Both the position numbers and the translations under genes were made by a program. Positions 34,555 through 44,026 of a DNA stretch of 64,000 bases are shown here, piece after piece. The notes under the pieces are model-generated. The model ran no database searches, was not told where the DNA came from, and saw only the letters and a program-made list of their open reading frames with translations. Position 1 is the stretch's first letter. Each line of letters begins with the position of its first letter. Origin of the DNA: Corynebacterium sp. ACRPS (GTDB lineage Bacteria > Actinomycetota > Actinomycetes > Mycobacteriales > Mycobacteriaceae); the NCBI RefSeq assembly GCF_022346005.1, contig NZ_JAKRMY010000004.1, positions 1 through 64,000 of the forward strand. The letters are read 5' to 3'.

Positions 34555-35934
34555 TTAGCATCCAATCAGGCGCGCGGAGAGGTAGGACTCAAGATCCTCA
34601 ATCTTTACGCGCTCTTGCTCCATGGTGTCGCGCTCGCGCACGGTCACGGCGTTATCCTCGAGCGAATCGAAGTCGAAGGTGACGCAGAATGGCGTACCGA
34701 CCTCGTCTTGGCGGCGGTAGCGGCGGCCGATGGCGCCGGAGACGTCAAAGTCCACGTTCCAGTAGGCGCGCAGCTTATCCGCGAGCTCGCGGGCCGGGGT
34801 GGACAGCTCCTCCTTCTTGGACAACGGCAGGACGGCGACCTTGATGGGCGCCAAGCGGCGGTCCAAGCGCAGAACCACGCGCTTGTCGGTGCCGCCCTTA
34901 GCGTTCGGCGCCTCTTCCTCGTCGTAGGCATCTACCAGGAACGCCATCATGGAACGGCCCAGGCCGGCGGCCGGCTCGATGACGTACGGAATCCAGCGCT
35001 CGTCATTGGCCTGGTCATAGTAGGACAGGTCCTCGCCAGAGCCCTTATCGTGGACGGACAGGTCATAGTCGGTGCGGTTGGCCACACCTTCCAGCTCGCC
35101 CCACTTGGAGCCCTTGAAGCCGAAGGCGTACTCCACATCCACGGTGCGCTTGGAGTAGTGCGAGAGCTTTTCCTTGGGGTGCTCGTACAGGCGCAGGTTT
35201 TCTTCCTTGATGCCCAGGTCGGTGTACCACTTGTAGCGGTCATCGATCCAGTACTGGTGCCATTCTTCGTCCTCGCCCGGCTTGACGAAGAACTCCATCT
35301 CCATCTGCTCGAACTCGCGGGTGCGGAAGATGAAGTTACCAGGGGTGATCTCGTTGCGGAAGGACTTACCAATATTGGCAATGCCGAATGGCGGCTTCAT
35401 GCGCGAGGAGGTCATCACGTTCTTGAAGTTGATGAAAATGCCCTGTGCGGTCTCCGGGCGCAAGTAGTGCAGGCCCTGCTCGTCATCGACTGGCCCCAGG
35501 AAGGTCTTCAGCAGGCCAGAAAAGGCCTTCGGCTCGGTCCAGTCACCCGGCTGGCCGGTTTCCGGATCGTTGATATCCGCTAGGCCGTTTTCTGGCTCGT
35601 GGCCGTGCTTTTCCTCGTAGGCCTCGATCAAGTGGTCGGCGCGGTAGCGCTTACCAGTGTGGCGGGATTCCACCAGGGGATCAGTAAAGACCTCCACGTG
35701 GCCGGAGGAGACCCACACCTGGCGCGGCTGGATGACGGAGGTATCCACACCCACGACGTCGGGGCGAGATTGGACCATGTGGCGCCACCACTGGCGCTTG
35801 ATGTTTTCCTTCAACTCCACACCGAGAGGACCATAGTCCCATGCGGAGCGGGAACCGCCGTAAATCTCACCCGCCTGGTAGACCAAGCCGCGGCGTTTAC
35901 ACAGATTAACAACGGTATCGATAAGGGATGCCAT
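34555..35934 (-). CDS. glyS: Glycyl-tRNA synthetase (homodimeric class II)
   Basis: The 459-residue enzyme that charges tRNA-Gly. Class II motifs: [19 protein letters not shown] near the start, motif 2 in [22 protein letters not shown], motif 3 in [13 protein letters not shown], and the anticodon-binding domain (about 350-459, [20 protein letters not shown]). It is the single-chain eukaryote/actinobacterium type. No T-box is visible upstream. The znr-zur pair diverges from its 5' side, as in C. glutamicum. Confidence 0.93.
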   Translation of the reverse strand: MASLIDTVVNLCKRRGLVYQAGEIYGGSRSAWDYGPLGVELKENIKRQWWRHMVQSRPDVVGVDTSVIQPRQVWVSSGHVEVFTDPLVESRHTGKRYRADHLIEAYEEKHGHEPENGLADINDPETGQPGDWTEPKAFSGLLKTFLGPVDDEQGLHYLRPETAQGIFINFKNVMTSSRMKPPFGIANIGKSFRNEITPGNFIFRTREFEQMEMEFFVKPGEDEEWHQYWIDDRYKWYTDLGIKEENLRLYEHPKEKLSHYSKRTVDVEYAFGFKGSKWGELEGVANRTDYDLSVHDKGSGEDLSYYDQANDERWIPYVIEPAAGLGRSMMAFLVDAYDEEEAPNAKGGTDKRVVLRLDRRLAPIKVAVLPLSKKEELSTPARELADKLRAYWNVDFDVSGAIGRRYRRQDEVGTPFCVTFDFDSLEDNAVTVRERDTMEQERVKIEDLESYLSARLIGC

Positions 35935-36123
35935 GGTTGTAAAGGACTCCTCTGGTAGGGGACAGTCGTGACAATCTCATTCAGTTTAACCCTTTTCGCC
36001 CATCCGTAGTGCGATCAGGGGGGTGCAAATTTAAATCGGTTAATGTACAGGTAATGACCAACTTGAGGTAATATAGTAGTGGTCGACAGATAATAGATAC
36101 CGTATTGAAGGTGCCCACTCCCT

Positions 36124-36414
36124 ATGACGACCGTTCAATTAGCATTTAATAACTCTGCGGCCGCAAGCGTTATCGCGGCCCTCGATTCCCCGCTGCGCAT
36201 TTCCATTATTACCCGCCTAGCGGAGCGCGACCATTACGTACACGAGCTGGTAAAAGCCACTGGCAAGTCTCAGCCACTGATTAGCCAGCACCTGCGAGTA
36301 CTTAAGCAGGCAGGGATTGTCAGCTCTGAACGCAATGGGCGCGAGGTGACCTACTCTCTGGTCGCACCGGAGGTTTTAACCCTTTTGGAAGACGCGGCGA
36401 AAATCGCCTCTTAA
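36124..36414 (+). CDS. znr: ArsR/SmtB-family metal sensor repressor
   Basis: A 96-residue winged-helix repressor: HVHELVKATGKSQPLISQHL-type recognition region (about 37-56), then VLKQAGIVSSERNGREVTYSL. It lacks the CVC motif of arsenic or cadmium sensors, and the C-terminal helix is short. Immediately upstream of zur it corresponds to znr of C. glutamicum, and to the SmtB partner of FurB in mycobacteria, which couples zinc excess to zur expression. A distant GAAGG precedes the ATG. Confidence 0.82.
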   Translation: MTTVQLAFNNSAAASVIAALDSPLRISIITRLAERDHYVHELVKATGKSQPLISQHLRVLKQAGIVSSERNGREVTYSLVAPEVLTLLEDAAKIAS

Positions 36415-36473
36415 TAACAGGTCTGCATATAAAGACGATTTATTATAGCGCTTGTTGAAAAAGAGTTGATAAT

Positions 36474-36902
36474 ATGAATGTCATGTCCATTCATGAGAGT
36501 ATCCCCAAGCTCGGCTCGCGCAATACTAAACAGCGCACCGCGGTTGTTGAGGTCCTGCGGGACATCGACAAGTTCGCCTCCGCCAAGGAAATTTATCACC
36601 AGCTCCAAGAGCGGCAAGAAAAGGTCGGCCTCACCACCGTCTACCGCACCCTACAGTCTCTGTCCGATATTGATGCCGTAGATGCGCTACACATGCCCAA
36701 TGGCGAGACCCTGTACCGCCATTGCGAAACCGACGCGCACCACCACCACTTGGTATGCACCAAATGCGGCCGCACCGAAGAAATCGATGGTGGCCCCATT
36801 GAAAAGTGGGCTTCGGCCGTAGCTACCGAGTACAACTTCGAGCTTACCGGCCACGACGCGGAGATCTTCGGCGTGTGCTCGCAGTGCGCCGCCGCACAAT
36901 AA
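36474..36902 (+). CDS. zur: Zinc uptake regulator (Fur family)
   Basis: A 142-residue Fur-family repressor that blocks zinc-uptake genes when zinc is bound. Residues 1-80 are the winged helix (TKQRTAVVEVLRDID, KVGLTTVYRTLQSL); the dimer domain has the metal-binding HHHHLVCTKCG and the C-terminal CSQC pair for the structural zinc. AAAAAGAG precedes the first ATG by eight bases; a second in-frame ATG lies three codons later. It follows znr by 59 bases. Fur-type iron regulation is a less likely alternative. Confidence 0.88.
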   Translation: MNVMSIHESIPKLGSRNTKQRTAVVEVLRDIDKFASAKEIYHQLQERQEKVGLTTVYRTLQSLSDIDAVDALHMPNGETLYRHCETDAHHHHLVCTKCGRTEEIDGGPIEKWASAVATEYNFELTGHDAEIFGVCSQCAAAQ

Positions 36903-36933
36903 TCACGCGCGCTGTTTTTAATCCCCTATTTCC

Positions 36934-37686
36934 CTACTTCACGGCACCGAAGCGGCGATCGCGGCGGGCATATTCCTCAATAGCGGCAAAGAGATCCTCT
37001 GGGGTGAAATCAGGAAATAGCTTGTCCTGATAAATCATCTCAGCGTAGGCAGACTGCCACAATAGGAAGTTCGAAGTGCGCTTCTCACCGGAAGGCCGCA
37101 AGAATAGGTCCACGTCCGGCATACCGGGATCATAAAGATGCTCTGCGACGGTGCTTTCTTTAATATCGCGCGGGCGAATCTCACCAGCGGCGACCTTTTC
37201 CGCAATCTGGCGCACGCCATCGACCATTTCCGCCCGGCCGCCGTAATTCACGCACATGGCCAGCGTCATTTTCGTATTATTTTTGGTCAATTCTTCGGCG
37301 GTCTCGAGCTCTTTAATTACCGAACGCCACAGGCGCGGGCGTCGGCCCACCCACACCACGCGTACGCCACGCTCATTGAGCCACTCTCGCTGCCGACGCA
37401 GCACATCGCGGTTAAAGCCCATCAAAAAGCGCACCTCTTCCGGGCTGCGCCGCCAATTTTCAGTAGAAAACGCATAGGCCGAAAGGTACGGGACACCGGC
37501 GGCGAGGCAGGCATCGACGACATCGAGAAGCACCGCCTCTCCCCTGCGGTGGCCTTCCGTGCGTTTCATGCCCTTTTCCTGGGCCCAGCGGCCATTGCCG
37601 TCCATCACCAACGCAATATGGCGCGGCAGCAGCTCTTCCGGGATAGTCGGCGGGGTCAGGCGGCGAGAAGGATCTGGGGTAATCAC
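36934..37686 (-). CDS. uppS: Isoprenyl (undecaprenyl) diphosphate synthase
   Basis: A 250-residue cis-prenyltransferase that extends allylic diphosphates with isopentenyl diphosphate to make the C50/C55 wall lipid carrier. It has the [10 protein letters not shown] motif with catalytic Asp, the AFSTENWRR block, and [18 protein letters not shown] near the end. The start is GTG. It follows recO by ten bases in the era-recO-uppS operon. Actinobacteria often carry two such genes; the chain length of this one cannot be read from sequence. Confidence 0.9.
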   Translation of the reverse strand: MITPDPSRRLTPPTIPEELLPRHIALVMDGNGRWAQEKGMKRTEGHRRGEAVLLDVVDACLAAGVPYLSAYAFSTENWRRSPEEVRFLMGFNRDVLRRQREWLNERGVRVVWVGRRPRLWRSVIKELETAEELTKNNTKMTLAMCVNYGGRAEMVDGVRQIAEKVAAGEIRPRDIKESTVAEHLYDPGMPDVDLFLRPSGEKRTSNFLLWQSAYAEMIYQDKLFPDFTPEDLFAAIEEYARRDRRFGAVK

Positions 37687-37696
37687 GGACTACAGT

Positions 37697-38413
37697 TTAC
37701 TGTTCCATCACCTGTAATGCGGACACATTTCGCTCCATGTGCCACTGCAGGTGCGCCCGCGCTAGCCGATGCCCCTCCTGCCGCTGCGCATTCGTCGGGT
37801 CCGTCGGGTAGCCGTGTGCCAAAAGCCACAAGTGGTGCAGGGTTTCCGGATCCACCTCCGCAGCACCTGGCGGCCGGCATTCGTGGCAAGCGGCGCCGCC
37901 GACGGCCGGGTGAAAGGCGTGGTGCGGGCCGGGGCGCTGGCACTGGGCGCAATCAAAGAGGCTCGGCGCCCATCCGGCATGCGCCATGGCCTGCAATAAG
38001 AACGCATCAAGCGTTTGTGTCGGCTCATCGGTTTGCAATTGCTCGAGCGCAGCTACGCCTGCGTTGTAGAGGTACGGGTCGCCGTCGCCATCCGCGTAGA
38101 TGAGCCGCTCCGCCGATTCCAAGACCGCGCAGGCGGCCGTATAGCGCTCGTAGTCTTCAATGAGGCGCGCGCCAAAATAATTTACCGTATCTGCCTGGGA
38201 AATCGTGGCCAGGTTCTTTCCCACATACAGCTGAACATCCAAATTGACGAAGAGCTGCAGCCGCGATCCAAAGCGGGATTTTGCCCGGCGCACGCCCTTG
38301 GCCACCGCACGCACCAACCCATGGTTTTGGGTGAGCAGTACGATGACGCAGTCGGCTTCCCCAAAATCATAGGAGCGAATGACCACGGCGCGGTCGCGAT
38401 AATTTTCGCGCAT
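37697..38413 (-). CDS. recO: DNA repair protein RecO
   Basis: A 238-residue recombination mediator that loads RecA at gaps with RecFR. It has the N-terminal OB fold (AVVIRSYDFGEADCVIVLLT) and a C-terminal zinc site with two Cys pairs (CAQC, CHEC). It lies between era and uppS with gaps of six and ten bases, the standard order. Confidence 0.92.
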   Translation of the reverse strand: MRENYRDRAVVIRSYDFGEADCVIVLLTQNHGLVRAVAKGVRRAKSRFGSRLQLFVNLDVQLYVGKNLATISQADTVNYFGARLIEDYERYTAACAVLESAERLIYADGDGDPYLYNAGVAALEQLQTDEPTQTLDAFLLQAMAHAGWAPSLFDCAQCQRPGPHHAFHPAVGGAACHECRPPGAAEVDPETLHHLWLLAHGYPTDPTNAQRQEGHRLARAHLQWHMERNVSALQVMEQ

Positions 38414-38419
38414 GGCCTT

Positions 38420-39457
38420 TTAGAACCCGAGCCTGCCCAGCGACTTGGCATCAGATTGCCAGTTCTTCAGCACCTTGATGCGCAGATCCAGGTACACGTT
38501 CTGGCCCAGTAGCTCCATGATTTCCTTGCGGGCATTGCCCACGATGCGGCGGAAACGCAGGCCATCTTTACCCTCGATGATCCGCTTTTGCCCTTGACGC
38601 TCCAAGTACATGATGGCGTGAATATCCAGCACTCCCTCACGCGTGCGCGAAGGCAGCATTTCATCAATCTGCACCGCAACCGAGTGTGGTAGCTCTGCCT
38701 TCAGGCCAGAGAGCGCAGCCTCACGGATGAGTTCTTCGATGCGCTTTTCTTGCCCCTCATCCGTGATGTGATCATCCGGGTAGAACTTCGGGCCCTCCGG
38801 CAAGTGCTCCACGATGACCTGCACCAAGTCATCCAGTTGCACGCCCTTTTTACTAGAAACCGGAATCACCACGGCCTCCGGATCTTCTTGCGCCAAGAGC
38901 TCGTGCAAGGCCAAAAGCTGCGCGCCCACCTGGTCCTTAGAGGCTTTATCCAGCTTGGTCACGATGCCGATGATGGGGGTCTTCGGCGCAATCGAGCGCA
39001 CATTATCCAGGATCCACCGGTCACCCGGACCGATCTTCTCATCAGCAGGAATGGTCAAGCCGATGACATCCACATCCGCATACGTTTCTTTAACCACTTC
39101 ATTAAGCCGCTCGCCCAACAAGGTGCGGGGGCGGTGCAGACCCGGTGTATCCACCACGACGACCTGTGCGTCCTCGCGGTGAACCAGACCGCGGATGGTG
39201 TGGCGGGTCGTTTCCGGCTGGTCCGCGGTAATGGCGATCTTTTGGCCCACCAGCGCGTTGGTCAGCGTGGATTTACCCGTATTCGGGCGGCCCACAAAGG
39301 ATACGAATCCAGAGCGGAATCCTTCTGGGGTATCCGTGTACTGCGAATAATCTAACGGAGCTGCCTTCTCCCCGGCGGCTTCCGGAGCAGCATCATCGGG
39401 GTCATCTGGCAGGCCCTCGAATGCCGCATCAAACTGTGTATCAATGTCAGAACTCAT
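38420..39457 (-). CDS. era: GTPase Era
   Basis: A 345-residue GTPase needed for 16S rRNA maturation and 30S assembly. It has an N-terminal acidic extension (about 45 residues), G1 VGRPNTGKST, G3 DTPG, G4 TKLD, and a C-terminal KH domain (GVLDIHAIMYLERQGQKRII). The start is the ATG at 39457; a TTG three codons upstream is the alternative. First gene of the operon with recO and uppS. Confidence 0.94.
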   Translation of the reverse strand: MSSDIDTQFDAAFEGLPDDPDDAAPEAAGEKAAPLDYSQYTDTPEGFRSGFVSFVGRPNTGKSTLTNALVGQKIAITADQPETTRHTIRGLVHREDAQVVVVDTPGLHRPRTLLGERLNEVVKETYADVDVIGLTIPADEKIGPGDRWILDNVRSIAPKTPIIGIVTKLDKASKDQVGAQLLALHELLAQEDPEAVVIPVSSKKGVQLDDLVQVIVEHLPEGPKFYPDDHITDEGQEKRIEELIREAALSGLKAELPHSVAVQIDEMLPSRTREGVLDIHAIMYLERQGQKRIIEGKDGLRFRRIVGNARKEIMELLGQNVYLDLRIKVLKNWQSDAKSLGRLGF

Positions 39458-39586
39458 TACCTGCAATGATAACCCACCGCACCAAAATCTCCGATTGTTT
39501 CACGCGCTAACAAATCTGCAGGCTAAGCTAAGACCGTTCTCTCCTCCTCGGTGTATTTCTCACCGCTTCCTGAAAGGCACTCCGCC

Positions 39587-40144
39587 ATGCCAACCGAGTT
39601 TCCCCTACTGCTCCTGGGCGCTCTTCTCACCATTTCCATTAGTGCCTGTTCATCCCCTGATGCTGGCCCTTCGCCTTCCGAAGAGGAATCCACAAGTACT
39701 TCTACTAGTTCATCATCCAGCTCATCTAGTGCGTACTCTTCGAGCAACGTTGCACAATCCACTACTCAAGAGCCCACCTCCGAAACCCCAGCAGAGCCAG
39801 AAGCCCAAGTAGCAACTGAGGAGTCAGGCGCACAACCACAAGCGGCAGCCGCTGAGCCAGAGCTGTTGTACTGCGAAATGGGCCTTGGCGCAGTCGGGAG
39901 ATTTTCTGATGGCTCTTCGCACCAAACTGAACTGTGCAATACCCCTGCACTCCAGCGTTCCGTGCGCGCAGAAGGAGTATGCGGTGGCCTTAATGGATAC
40001 TTGCTTTATCCAGACGAGTGGCCAGAACTTTGCAACGGCGGCGCTCCATATTCGGGACCGCCGCAGGGTGGAGCCTCGTCAGAATTCTATGACGAAGATT
40101 CTCTCGCGGGAACGCCCTTGGAAACACAAGGGGAAGGCCTCTAG
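39587..40144 (+). CDS. Lipoprotein related to the prophage lipoprotein
   Basis: A 185-residue precursor with lipobox ISISACSS (modified Cys about residue 21), a Ser/Thr-rich linker followed by Glu/Ala/Gln repeats, and a small Cys-containing domain (YCEMGLGAVGRFSDGSSHQTELC, then a GVCGGLNGYLL segment). Linker, Cys spacing and the RFSDGS motif resemble the prophage lipoprotein at 4259 (RWSDGT). Its monocistronic context between era and the formamidase does not explain its role. A surface-exposed protein is likely. AAAGG lies about 11 bases before the ATG. Confidence 0.75.
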   Translation: MPTEFPLLLLGALLTISISACSSPDAGPSPSEEESTSTSTSSSSSSSSAYSSSNVAQSTTQEPTSETPAEPEAQVATEESGAQPQAAAAEPELLYCEMGLGAVGRFSDGSSHQTELCNTPALQRSVRAEGVCGGLNGYLLYPDEWPELCNGGAPYSGPPQGGASSEFYDEDSLAGTPLETQGEGL

Positions 40145-40183
40145 AGCGGTGCCTCGAACCTGTATCCCGTCTACCTTTTCGCA

Positions 40184-40253
40184 GATGCTACAGGTCCACT
40201 GCAACAACTGAGCATATTCGCGCCTGAAATGTAGCAAATCGCGCTCAGATATA
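40184..40253. repeat. Dispersed intergenic repeat, copy 2
   Basis: GATGCTACAGGTCCACTGCA continues CAACTGAGCAT and, after an insertion, CTCAGATATA, matching 29341-29390 with few changes. It lies about 40 bases after the lipoprotein stop and before a strong terminator. Confidence 0.6.
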
Positions 40254-40301
40254 CCCGAGGACCCTGACCTTTTGATTTTCCCTCTAGGCCAACACCAGCC
40301 C

Positions 40302-40344
40302 GAAGGCCCCGCACCCTCAAAATAAACGAGGGTGCGGGGCCTTC
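40302..40344. terminator. Strong bidirectional terminator before the formamidase
   Basis: A perfect 17-bp stem, GAAGGCCCCGCACCCTC with its complement, and a nine-base loop, between the convergent lipoprotein and formamidase genes. There is no long T-run on either strand. Confidence 0.75.
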
Positions 40345-40370
40345 AATAGCTAAGAGATTTAGCCGGGTGT

Positions 40371-41390
40371 CTATTTCTTGAATTCATCCGGAAGCGGGCC
40401 AAGCTGCGGTCCGTCCGGGTAGTACTTCCAGCCGTCCTTGATGCGGACATCATCGGACCACGGTAGTTTGTACTCGCCCTTGGCAAGGTCTTCTACCCAG
40501 GTGAGGTAGTTTTCGGTCTTTCCGCCTGGGTAGCCAACGTAGCCGCGATTGCCCAGGTTGAAGATGTTGTTTTCGAGGCCCCAGTTGATGCGCGCCTTAT
40601 CAGCCAGCGCTGGGAATACCTCTGCAGTAACGATTTCGCCCGGGTTGCGGTGGCCCTCAGAAATCATGTGGCCGTCATAGTTGCAGACATTGCCTTCACC
40701 GAAGTAGTAGAAGACTTGGTCATAGCCCGCCAAGTTCACCGATGCCGTGTACATGAGGTTCTGGAAGGCGTTGGTCTTGTTGGTCATGATCCACTGGTCT
40801 TGGGTTTGGGTGGAATAGCCCGAGATGCGGATGTAGACATTGGCGCCCTTATAGGCGGCTTCGCGGGCGAGCTCAGGGAACATGCCGTCGTGGCAAATAT
40901 TGACCGCGAGCTTGGACCCCTTCGGGCCATCGCATACCGGCATCCCCAAGTCGCCCGGGTACCACGGCTCGATGGGGGTCCATGGCTGCAGCTTGCGGTA
41001 GTGCAGCGCAATCTCGCCATCGGAGTTGATGATAATCGCCGTGTTGAACGGGGGCTTCCCCTCTTCGTGGTTGGGTTCCATGATGGAGAAGACGCCCCAG
41101 ACGTCGTTATCCTTACAAGCCTGCTTGTACTGGTCCACCTTGGGGTCATCGAGGCCGATGAGGAATTCATCGTAGGACCAAATCTTGGTGTTCAGGCCCG
41201 AAGAGGAGTATTCCGGAAAGACGATGAGATCTAGGTCTGGGTAGCCAGCCTTGGTCGAGGCCACCATGCGGCAGATTTCATCGACGTTTGCTTGAACGTC
41301 TTCCGGGGAATTGACTACGGGAACTGGGTATTGAATAAGGGCCATCAACAGGCCGTCGGGGGATGCGCTGATACTTCCGGTGCTGGACAA
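40371..41390 (-). CDS. amiF: Formamidase
   Basis: A 339-residue nitrilase-superfamily amidase that hydrolyses formamide to formate and ammonia. The catalytic triad is visible: Glu in [10 protein letters not shown], Lys in [18 protein letters not shown], and Cys in [10 protein letters not shown]. The long match to AmiF through the C-terminus ([15 protein letters not shown]) favours formamidase over the close relative AmiE. The start is TTG, supported by TTGGAG seven bases upstream and by the [15 protein letters not shown]-terminus that AmiF proteins share. It ends at the terminator at 40302. No urease or amide transporter is adjacent. Confidence 0.88.
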   Translation of the reverse strand: MSSTGSISASPDGLLMALIQYPVPVVNSPEDVQANVDEICRMVASTKAGYPDLDLIVFPEYSSSGLNTKIWSYDEFLIGLDDPKVDQYKQACKDNDVWGVFSIMEPNHEEGKPPFNTAIIINSDGEIALHYRKLQPWTPIEPWYPGDLGMPVCDGPKGSKLAVNICHDGMFPELAREAAYKGANVYIRISGYSTQTQDQWIMTNKTNAFQNLMYTASVNLAGYDQVFYYFGEGNVCNYDGHMISEGHRNPGEIVTAEVFPALADKARINWGLENNIFNLGNRGYVGYPGGKTENYLTWVEDLAKGEYKLPWSDDVRIKDGWKYYPDGPQLGPLPDEFKK

Positions 41391-41517
41391 GACGGGACTC
41401 CAATCACGTCGTTGATTACGTTACACCTATCACTTTATAGGTATTCAGCAAGTTATGCACCAAAACAGCGGATTACTTGTCTCGGATTGCAGACCACACC
41501 ACTCCACCAGTGCAGCT

Positions 41518-42366
41518 TTAGAGCTCCTCCGCCTGGAATTGCATACTCGGGTGGGCGAAGGCGTCCTGAGCTTGAATAAGCTGCAGCTCAGTGGATTCCG
41601 CTTCATACGTCGTACGCAGAAGCTCGTAGACGGAAGATGCGGTGCGGCGCAGCGCTTCTTTCACGTCATGGGTTTCAACGTAGTGGCCGGTAAACAGCGC
41701 GGCGGTCACGTCGCCGGAACCGTTGCGCTTAAACGGCAACAGCGGGGTCGAGAGCAAGAATGCGCGCTCACCGTCCACGGCGAGCATCTCGATCTGATCC
41801 GCAGGGGTTTCCGGGCGCTTGACGGAGGTAACCAGTACCGTCTTCGGCCCCATTTCCTGCGCCTTCTTCACCGCCGCCAAGGTCTGGTCCAAGGTGCTGA
41901 CCTCGGTATCGGTGAGGTAGCCCAGCTCGAATTGGTTGGGAGTGATGATATCGGCAACGGGTACTACGCGGTCACGTAGCAGCGGCGGGATGTCATCGGA
42001 AACGAAGCAGCCCGACTTCGCATTACCCATCACGGGGTCGCAGGCGTAGAGCGCCTTGGGGTTGACGGCCTTGATGCGGCGGACGGTATCCACGATGGCA
42101 TAGGCAATGTCGGAGCCGCCCTGGTAGCCGGAAAGGATGGCGTCGATGTTTTCAAAAGCACCGCGCTTTTCGATGCCATCGATGATCGACGTGACATCAC
42201 TGGCTGGAATCATCGGCCCGCCCCAGTCACCGTATCCGGTGTGGTTGGAAAAATTCACCGTATGCACGGGCCACACCTCGTGGCCGGCGCGCTGGAGGGG
42301 AAAGACGGCCGCGGAATTTCCCACATGGCCGTAGGTGACATGAGACTGGATGGAAAGGATAGTCAT
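41518..42366 (-). CDS. pdxY: Pyridoxal kinase PdxY
   Basis: A 282-residue ribokinase-fold kinase phosphorylating pyridoxal in the salvage route to PLP. It has the N-terminal MTILSIQSHVTYGHVGNSAAVFP block, YACDPVMGN, ITPNQFELGYLT, and the anion-hole motif KRNGSGDVTAALF. Length and motifs fit PdxY rather than ThiD. Transcribed alone between amiF and ybeY; the 127-bp gap to amiF holds nothing clear. Confidence 0.92.
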   Translation of the reverse strand: MTILSIQSHVTYGHVGNSAAVFPLQRAGHEVWPVHTVNFSNHTGYGDWGGPMIPASDVTSIIDGIEKRGAFENIDAILSGYQGGSDIAYAIVDTVRRIKAVNPKALYACDPVMGNAKSGCFVSDDIPPLLRDRVVPVADIITPNQFELGYLTDTEVSTLDQTLAAVKKAQEMGPKTVLVTSVKRPETPADQIEMLAVDGERAFLLSTPLLPFKRNGSGDVTAALFTGHYVETHDVKEALRRTASSVYELLRTTYEAESTELQLIQAQDAFAHPSMQFQAEEL

Positions 42367-42417
42367 AGCTATCCATTGTGCTACTGACTGTGCACAGAGA
42401 CAAAGGAAGGGGCGAAA

Positions 42418-43038
42418 TTATTCTCGGGGTTCCTCGTCGCGTGGTTCCCCAATCGCGGGAATGCCGCCGCCCGGTACCTGCTCATCAAGGCGTGCTCGCT
42501 CGGCAGCGTCTGGGAAGGCCTTCGGGCCCGAGGGCTTTGGCTGGTAGCTCTTCCCGCGTGCGGCGAGGTCATCGTACCAATCCGCCAGCAGTTCATTCTG
42601 CCGGGCAAACATTTCCTTTTCTTCCGCCGCGGTGGCGTGATCGTAGCCCAGCAAGTGCAAGCAGCCGTGCACCGTCAACAGCGCGAGCTCGTGGCCGAGC
42701 GAATGCCCGGCGGCATCGGCCTGGCGGAGGGCGAACTCGGGGCATAAGACGATATCGCCAAGCATTGCAGGCCCCGGATCGGCGGCATCGGGGCGCCCGC
42801 CACCAGAAGTGGCACCGGGGGTAAGTTCATCCATGGGAAAGCTCATTACATCGGTAGGGCCTTCCAAGTCCATCCAGCGGATGTGCAGATCCTCGATGGA
42901 CTTCAGGTCCACGCAGGTAATGGTGCATTCCGCATCGGGGTTGATGTCCATTGCGCCGAAGGAATAGGAGGCGACATCGATCAGCATCTCCTCGTTGACG
43001 CCATCAAAACCCGACTCATTGAGAAACTCGATACTCAC
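42418..43038 (-). CDS. ybeY: Endoribonuclease YbeY
   Basis: A 206-residue zinc-dependent endoribonuclease acting in 16S rRNA 3' maturation and ribosome quality control. The zinc site [11 protein letters not shown] is intact, preceded by the [10 protein letters not shown] strand. A C-terminal extension of about 45 Pro/Arg/Glu-rich residues ([17 protein letters not shown]) goes beyond the usual 150-160 residues. The start codon abuts the phoH stop codon. Confidence 0.93.
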   Translation of the reverse strand: MSIEFLNESGFDGVNEEMLIDVASYSFGAMDINPDAECTITCVDLKSIEDLHIRWMDLEGPTDVMSFPMDELTPGATSGGGRPDAADPGPAMLGDIVLCPEFALRQADAAGHSLGHELALLTVHGCLHLLGYDHATAAEEKEMFARQNELLADWYDDLAARGKSYQPKPSGPKAFPDAAERARLDEQVPGGGIPAIGEPRDEEPRE

Positions 43039-44016
43039 TTATTTCCCCTCGTTTTCCGCAGCCTGCTTATTGTCAAAGGAATCATAGGCATCCACGATGC
43101 GGCCCACCAGCTGATGGCGCACCACGTCCTGGGCGCTGAGATCCGCAAAGTGGATATCGTCCACGTTATTGAGAATTCGCCGCACAATACGCAGGCCAGA
43201 TACCTGCCCGCGTGGCAGATCTACCTGGGAGATATCGCCGGTGACCACAATGGTGGAGCCAAAGCCCAGGCGGGTCAAAAACATCTTCATCTGCGCCGGG
43301 GTGGTGTTTTGCGCCTCATCGAGGATGACAAAAGCATCATTGAGCGTGCGCCCGCGCATATACGCCAGCGGGGCAACCTCGATGATGCCGGCATCCATCA
43401 GCTTGGGAATCATCTCCGGATCGAGCATGTCCCGCAGCGCATCATAGAGCGGGCGCAGGTACGGGTCGATCTTGTCATTGAGCGTGCCTGGCAAAAAGCC
43501 GAGGTTTTCGCCCGCCTCAACCGCCGGACGGGTAAGAATGATGCGCGAGACCTGCTTATTTTGCAGCGCCTGGACGGCCTTCGCCACCGCCAGGTAGGTC
43601 TTGCCGGAACCGGCCGGGCCAATGCCAAAGACCACCGTATTATTGTCGATGGCCTGCACGTATTCGGATTGCCCCACGGTCTTAGGGCGGATGGACTTGC
43701 CGCGGCGCTTGACGATGTCCGCCGCCATCGCCGCTGCCACCGACTGCGGCGCCTCTACGGCCACCATGTCCATGGTGTGCTTGACCGTATCGGTAGATAC
43801 GGCATGGCCGCGCCTGGCGATGGCCTCGAGCTCATCGAGGATCTTCGCGGCGCGGGCTACCTCGTAATCGGGACCGGTGACGGTGACAATATTGCCGCGG
43901 GCAAAAAGGTCCGCATCGAGGCGGTCATTGAGCACGCGGAGGTTATCGTCCGCGCTGCCCAAAACGCTGCTGACATACGCGGAATCGATCTCACATTTCT
44001 TGGTGATGATAGGCAC
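43039..44016 (-). CDS. phoH: PhoH-like ATPase
   Basis: A 325-residue PhoH protein, an ATPase with an N-terminal KH-like region and a C-terminal ATPase domain: Walker A GIGPAGSGKTYLA, Walker B AFVILDEAQNT, and TRLGFGSTIVVTGDISQVDL. PhoH is associated with RNA metabolism and partners YbeY, which it overlaps in operon. It lies ten bases after rsmE. Confidence 0.93.
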   Translation of the reverse strand: MPIITKKCEIDSAYVSSVLGSADDNLRVLNDRLDADLFARGNIVTVTGPDYEVARAAKILDELEAIARRGHAVSTDTVKHTMDMVAVEAPQSVAAAMAADIVKRRGKSIRPKTVGQSEYVQAIDNNTVVFGIGPAGSGKTYLAVAKAVQALQNKQVSRIILTRPAVEAGENLGFLPGTLNDKIDPYLRPLYDALRDMLDPEMIPKLMDAGIIEVAPLAYMRGRTLNDAFVILDEAQNTTPAQMKMFLTRLGFGSTIVVTGDISQVDLPRGQVSGLRIVRRILNNVDDIHFADLSAQDVVRHQLVGRIVDAYDSFDNKQAAENEGK

Positions 44017-44026
44017 GTCTAATAGG

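Noticed and set aside
35935..36123. A T-box leader for glyS
   Set aside because: No specifier-loop structure, T-box sequence or attenuator hairpin is visible in the glyS upstream region.
42883..44022. 379-codon plus-strand frame over phoH and ybeY
   Set aside because: It spans two well-supported opposite-strand genes and gives an Arg/His/Asp-rich shadow product.
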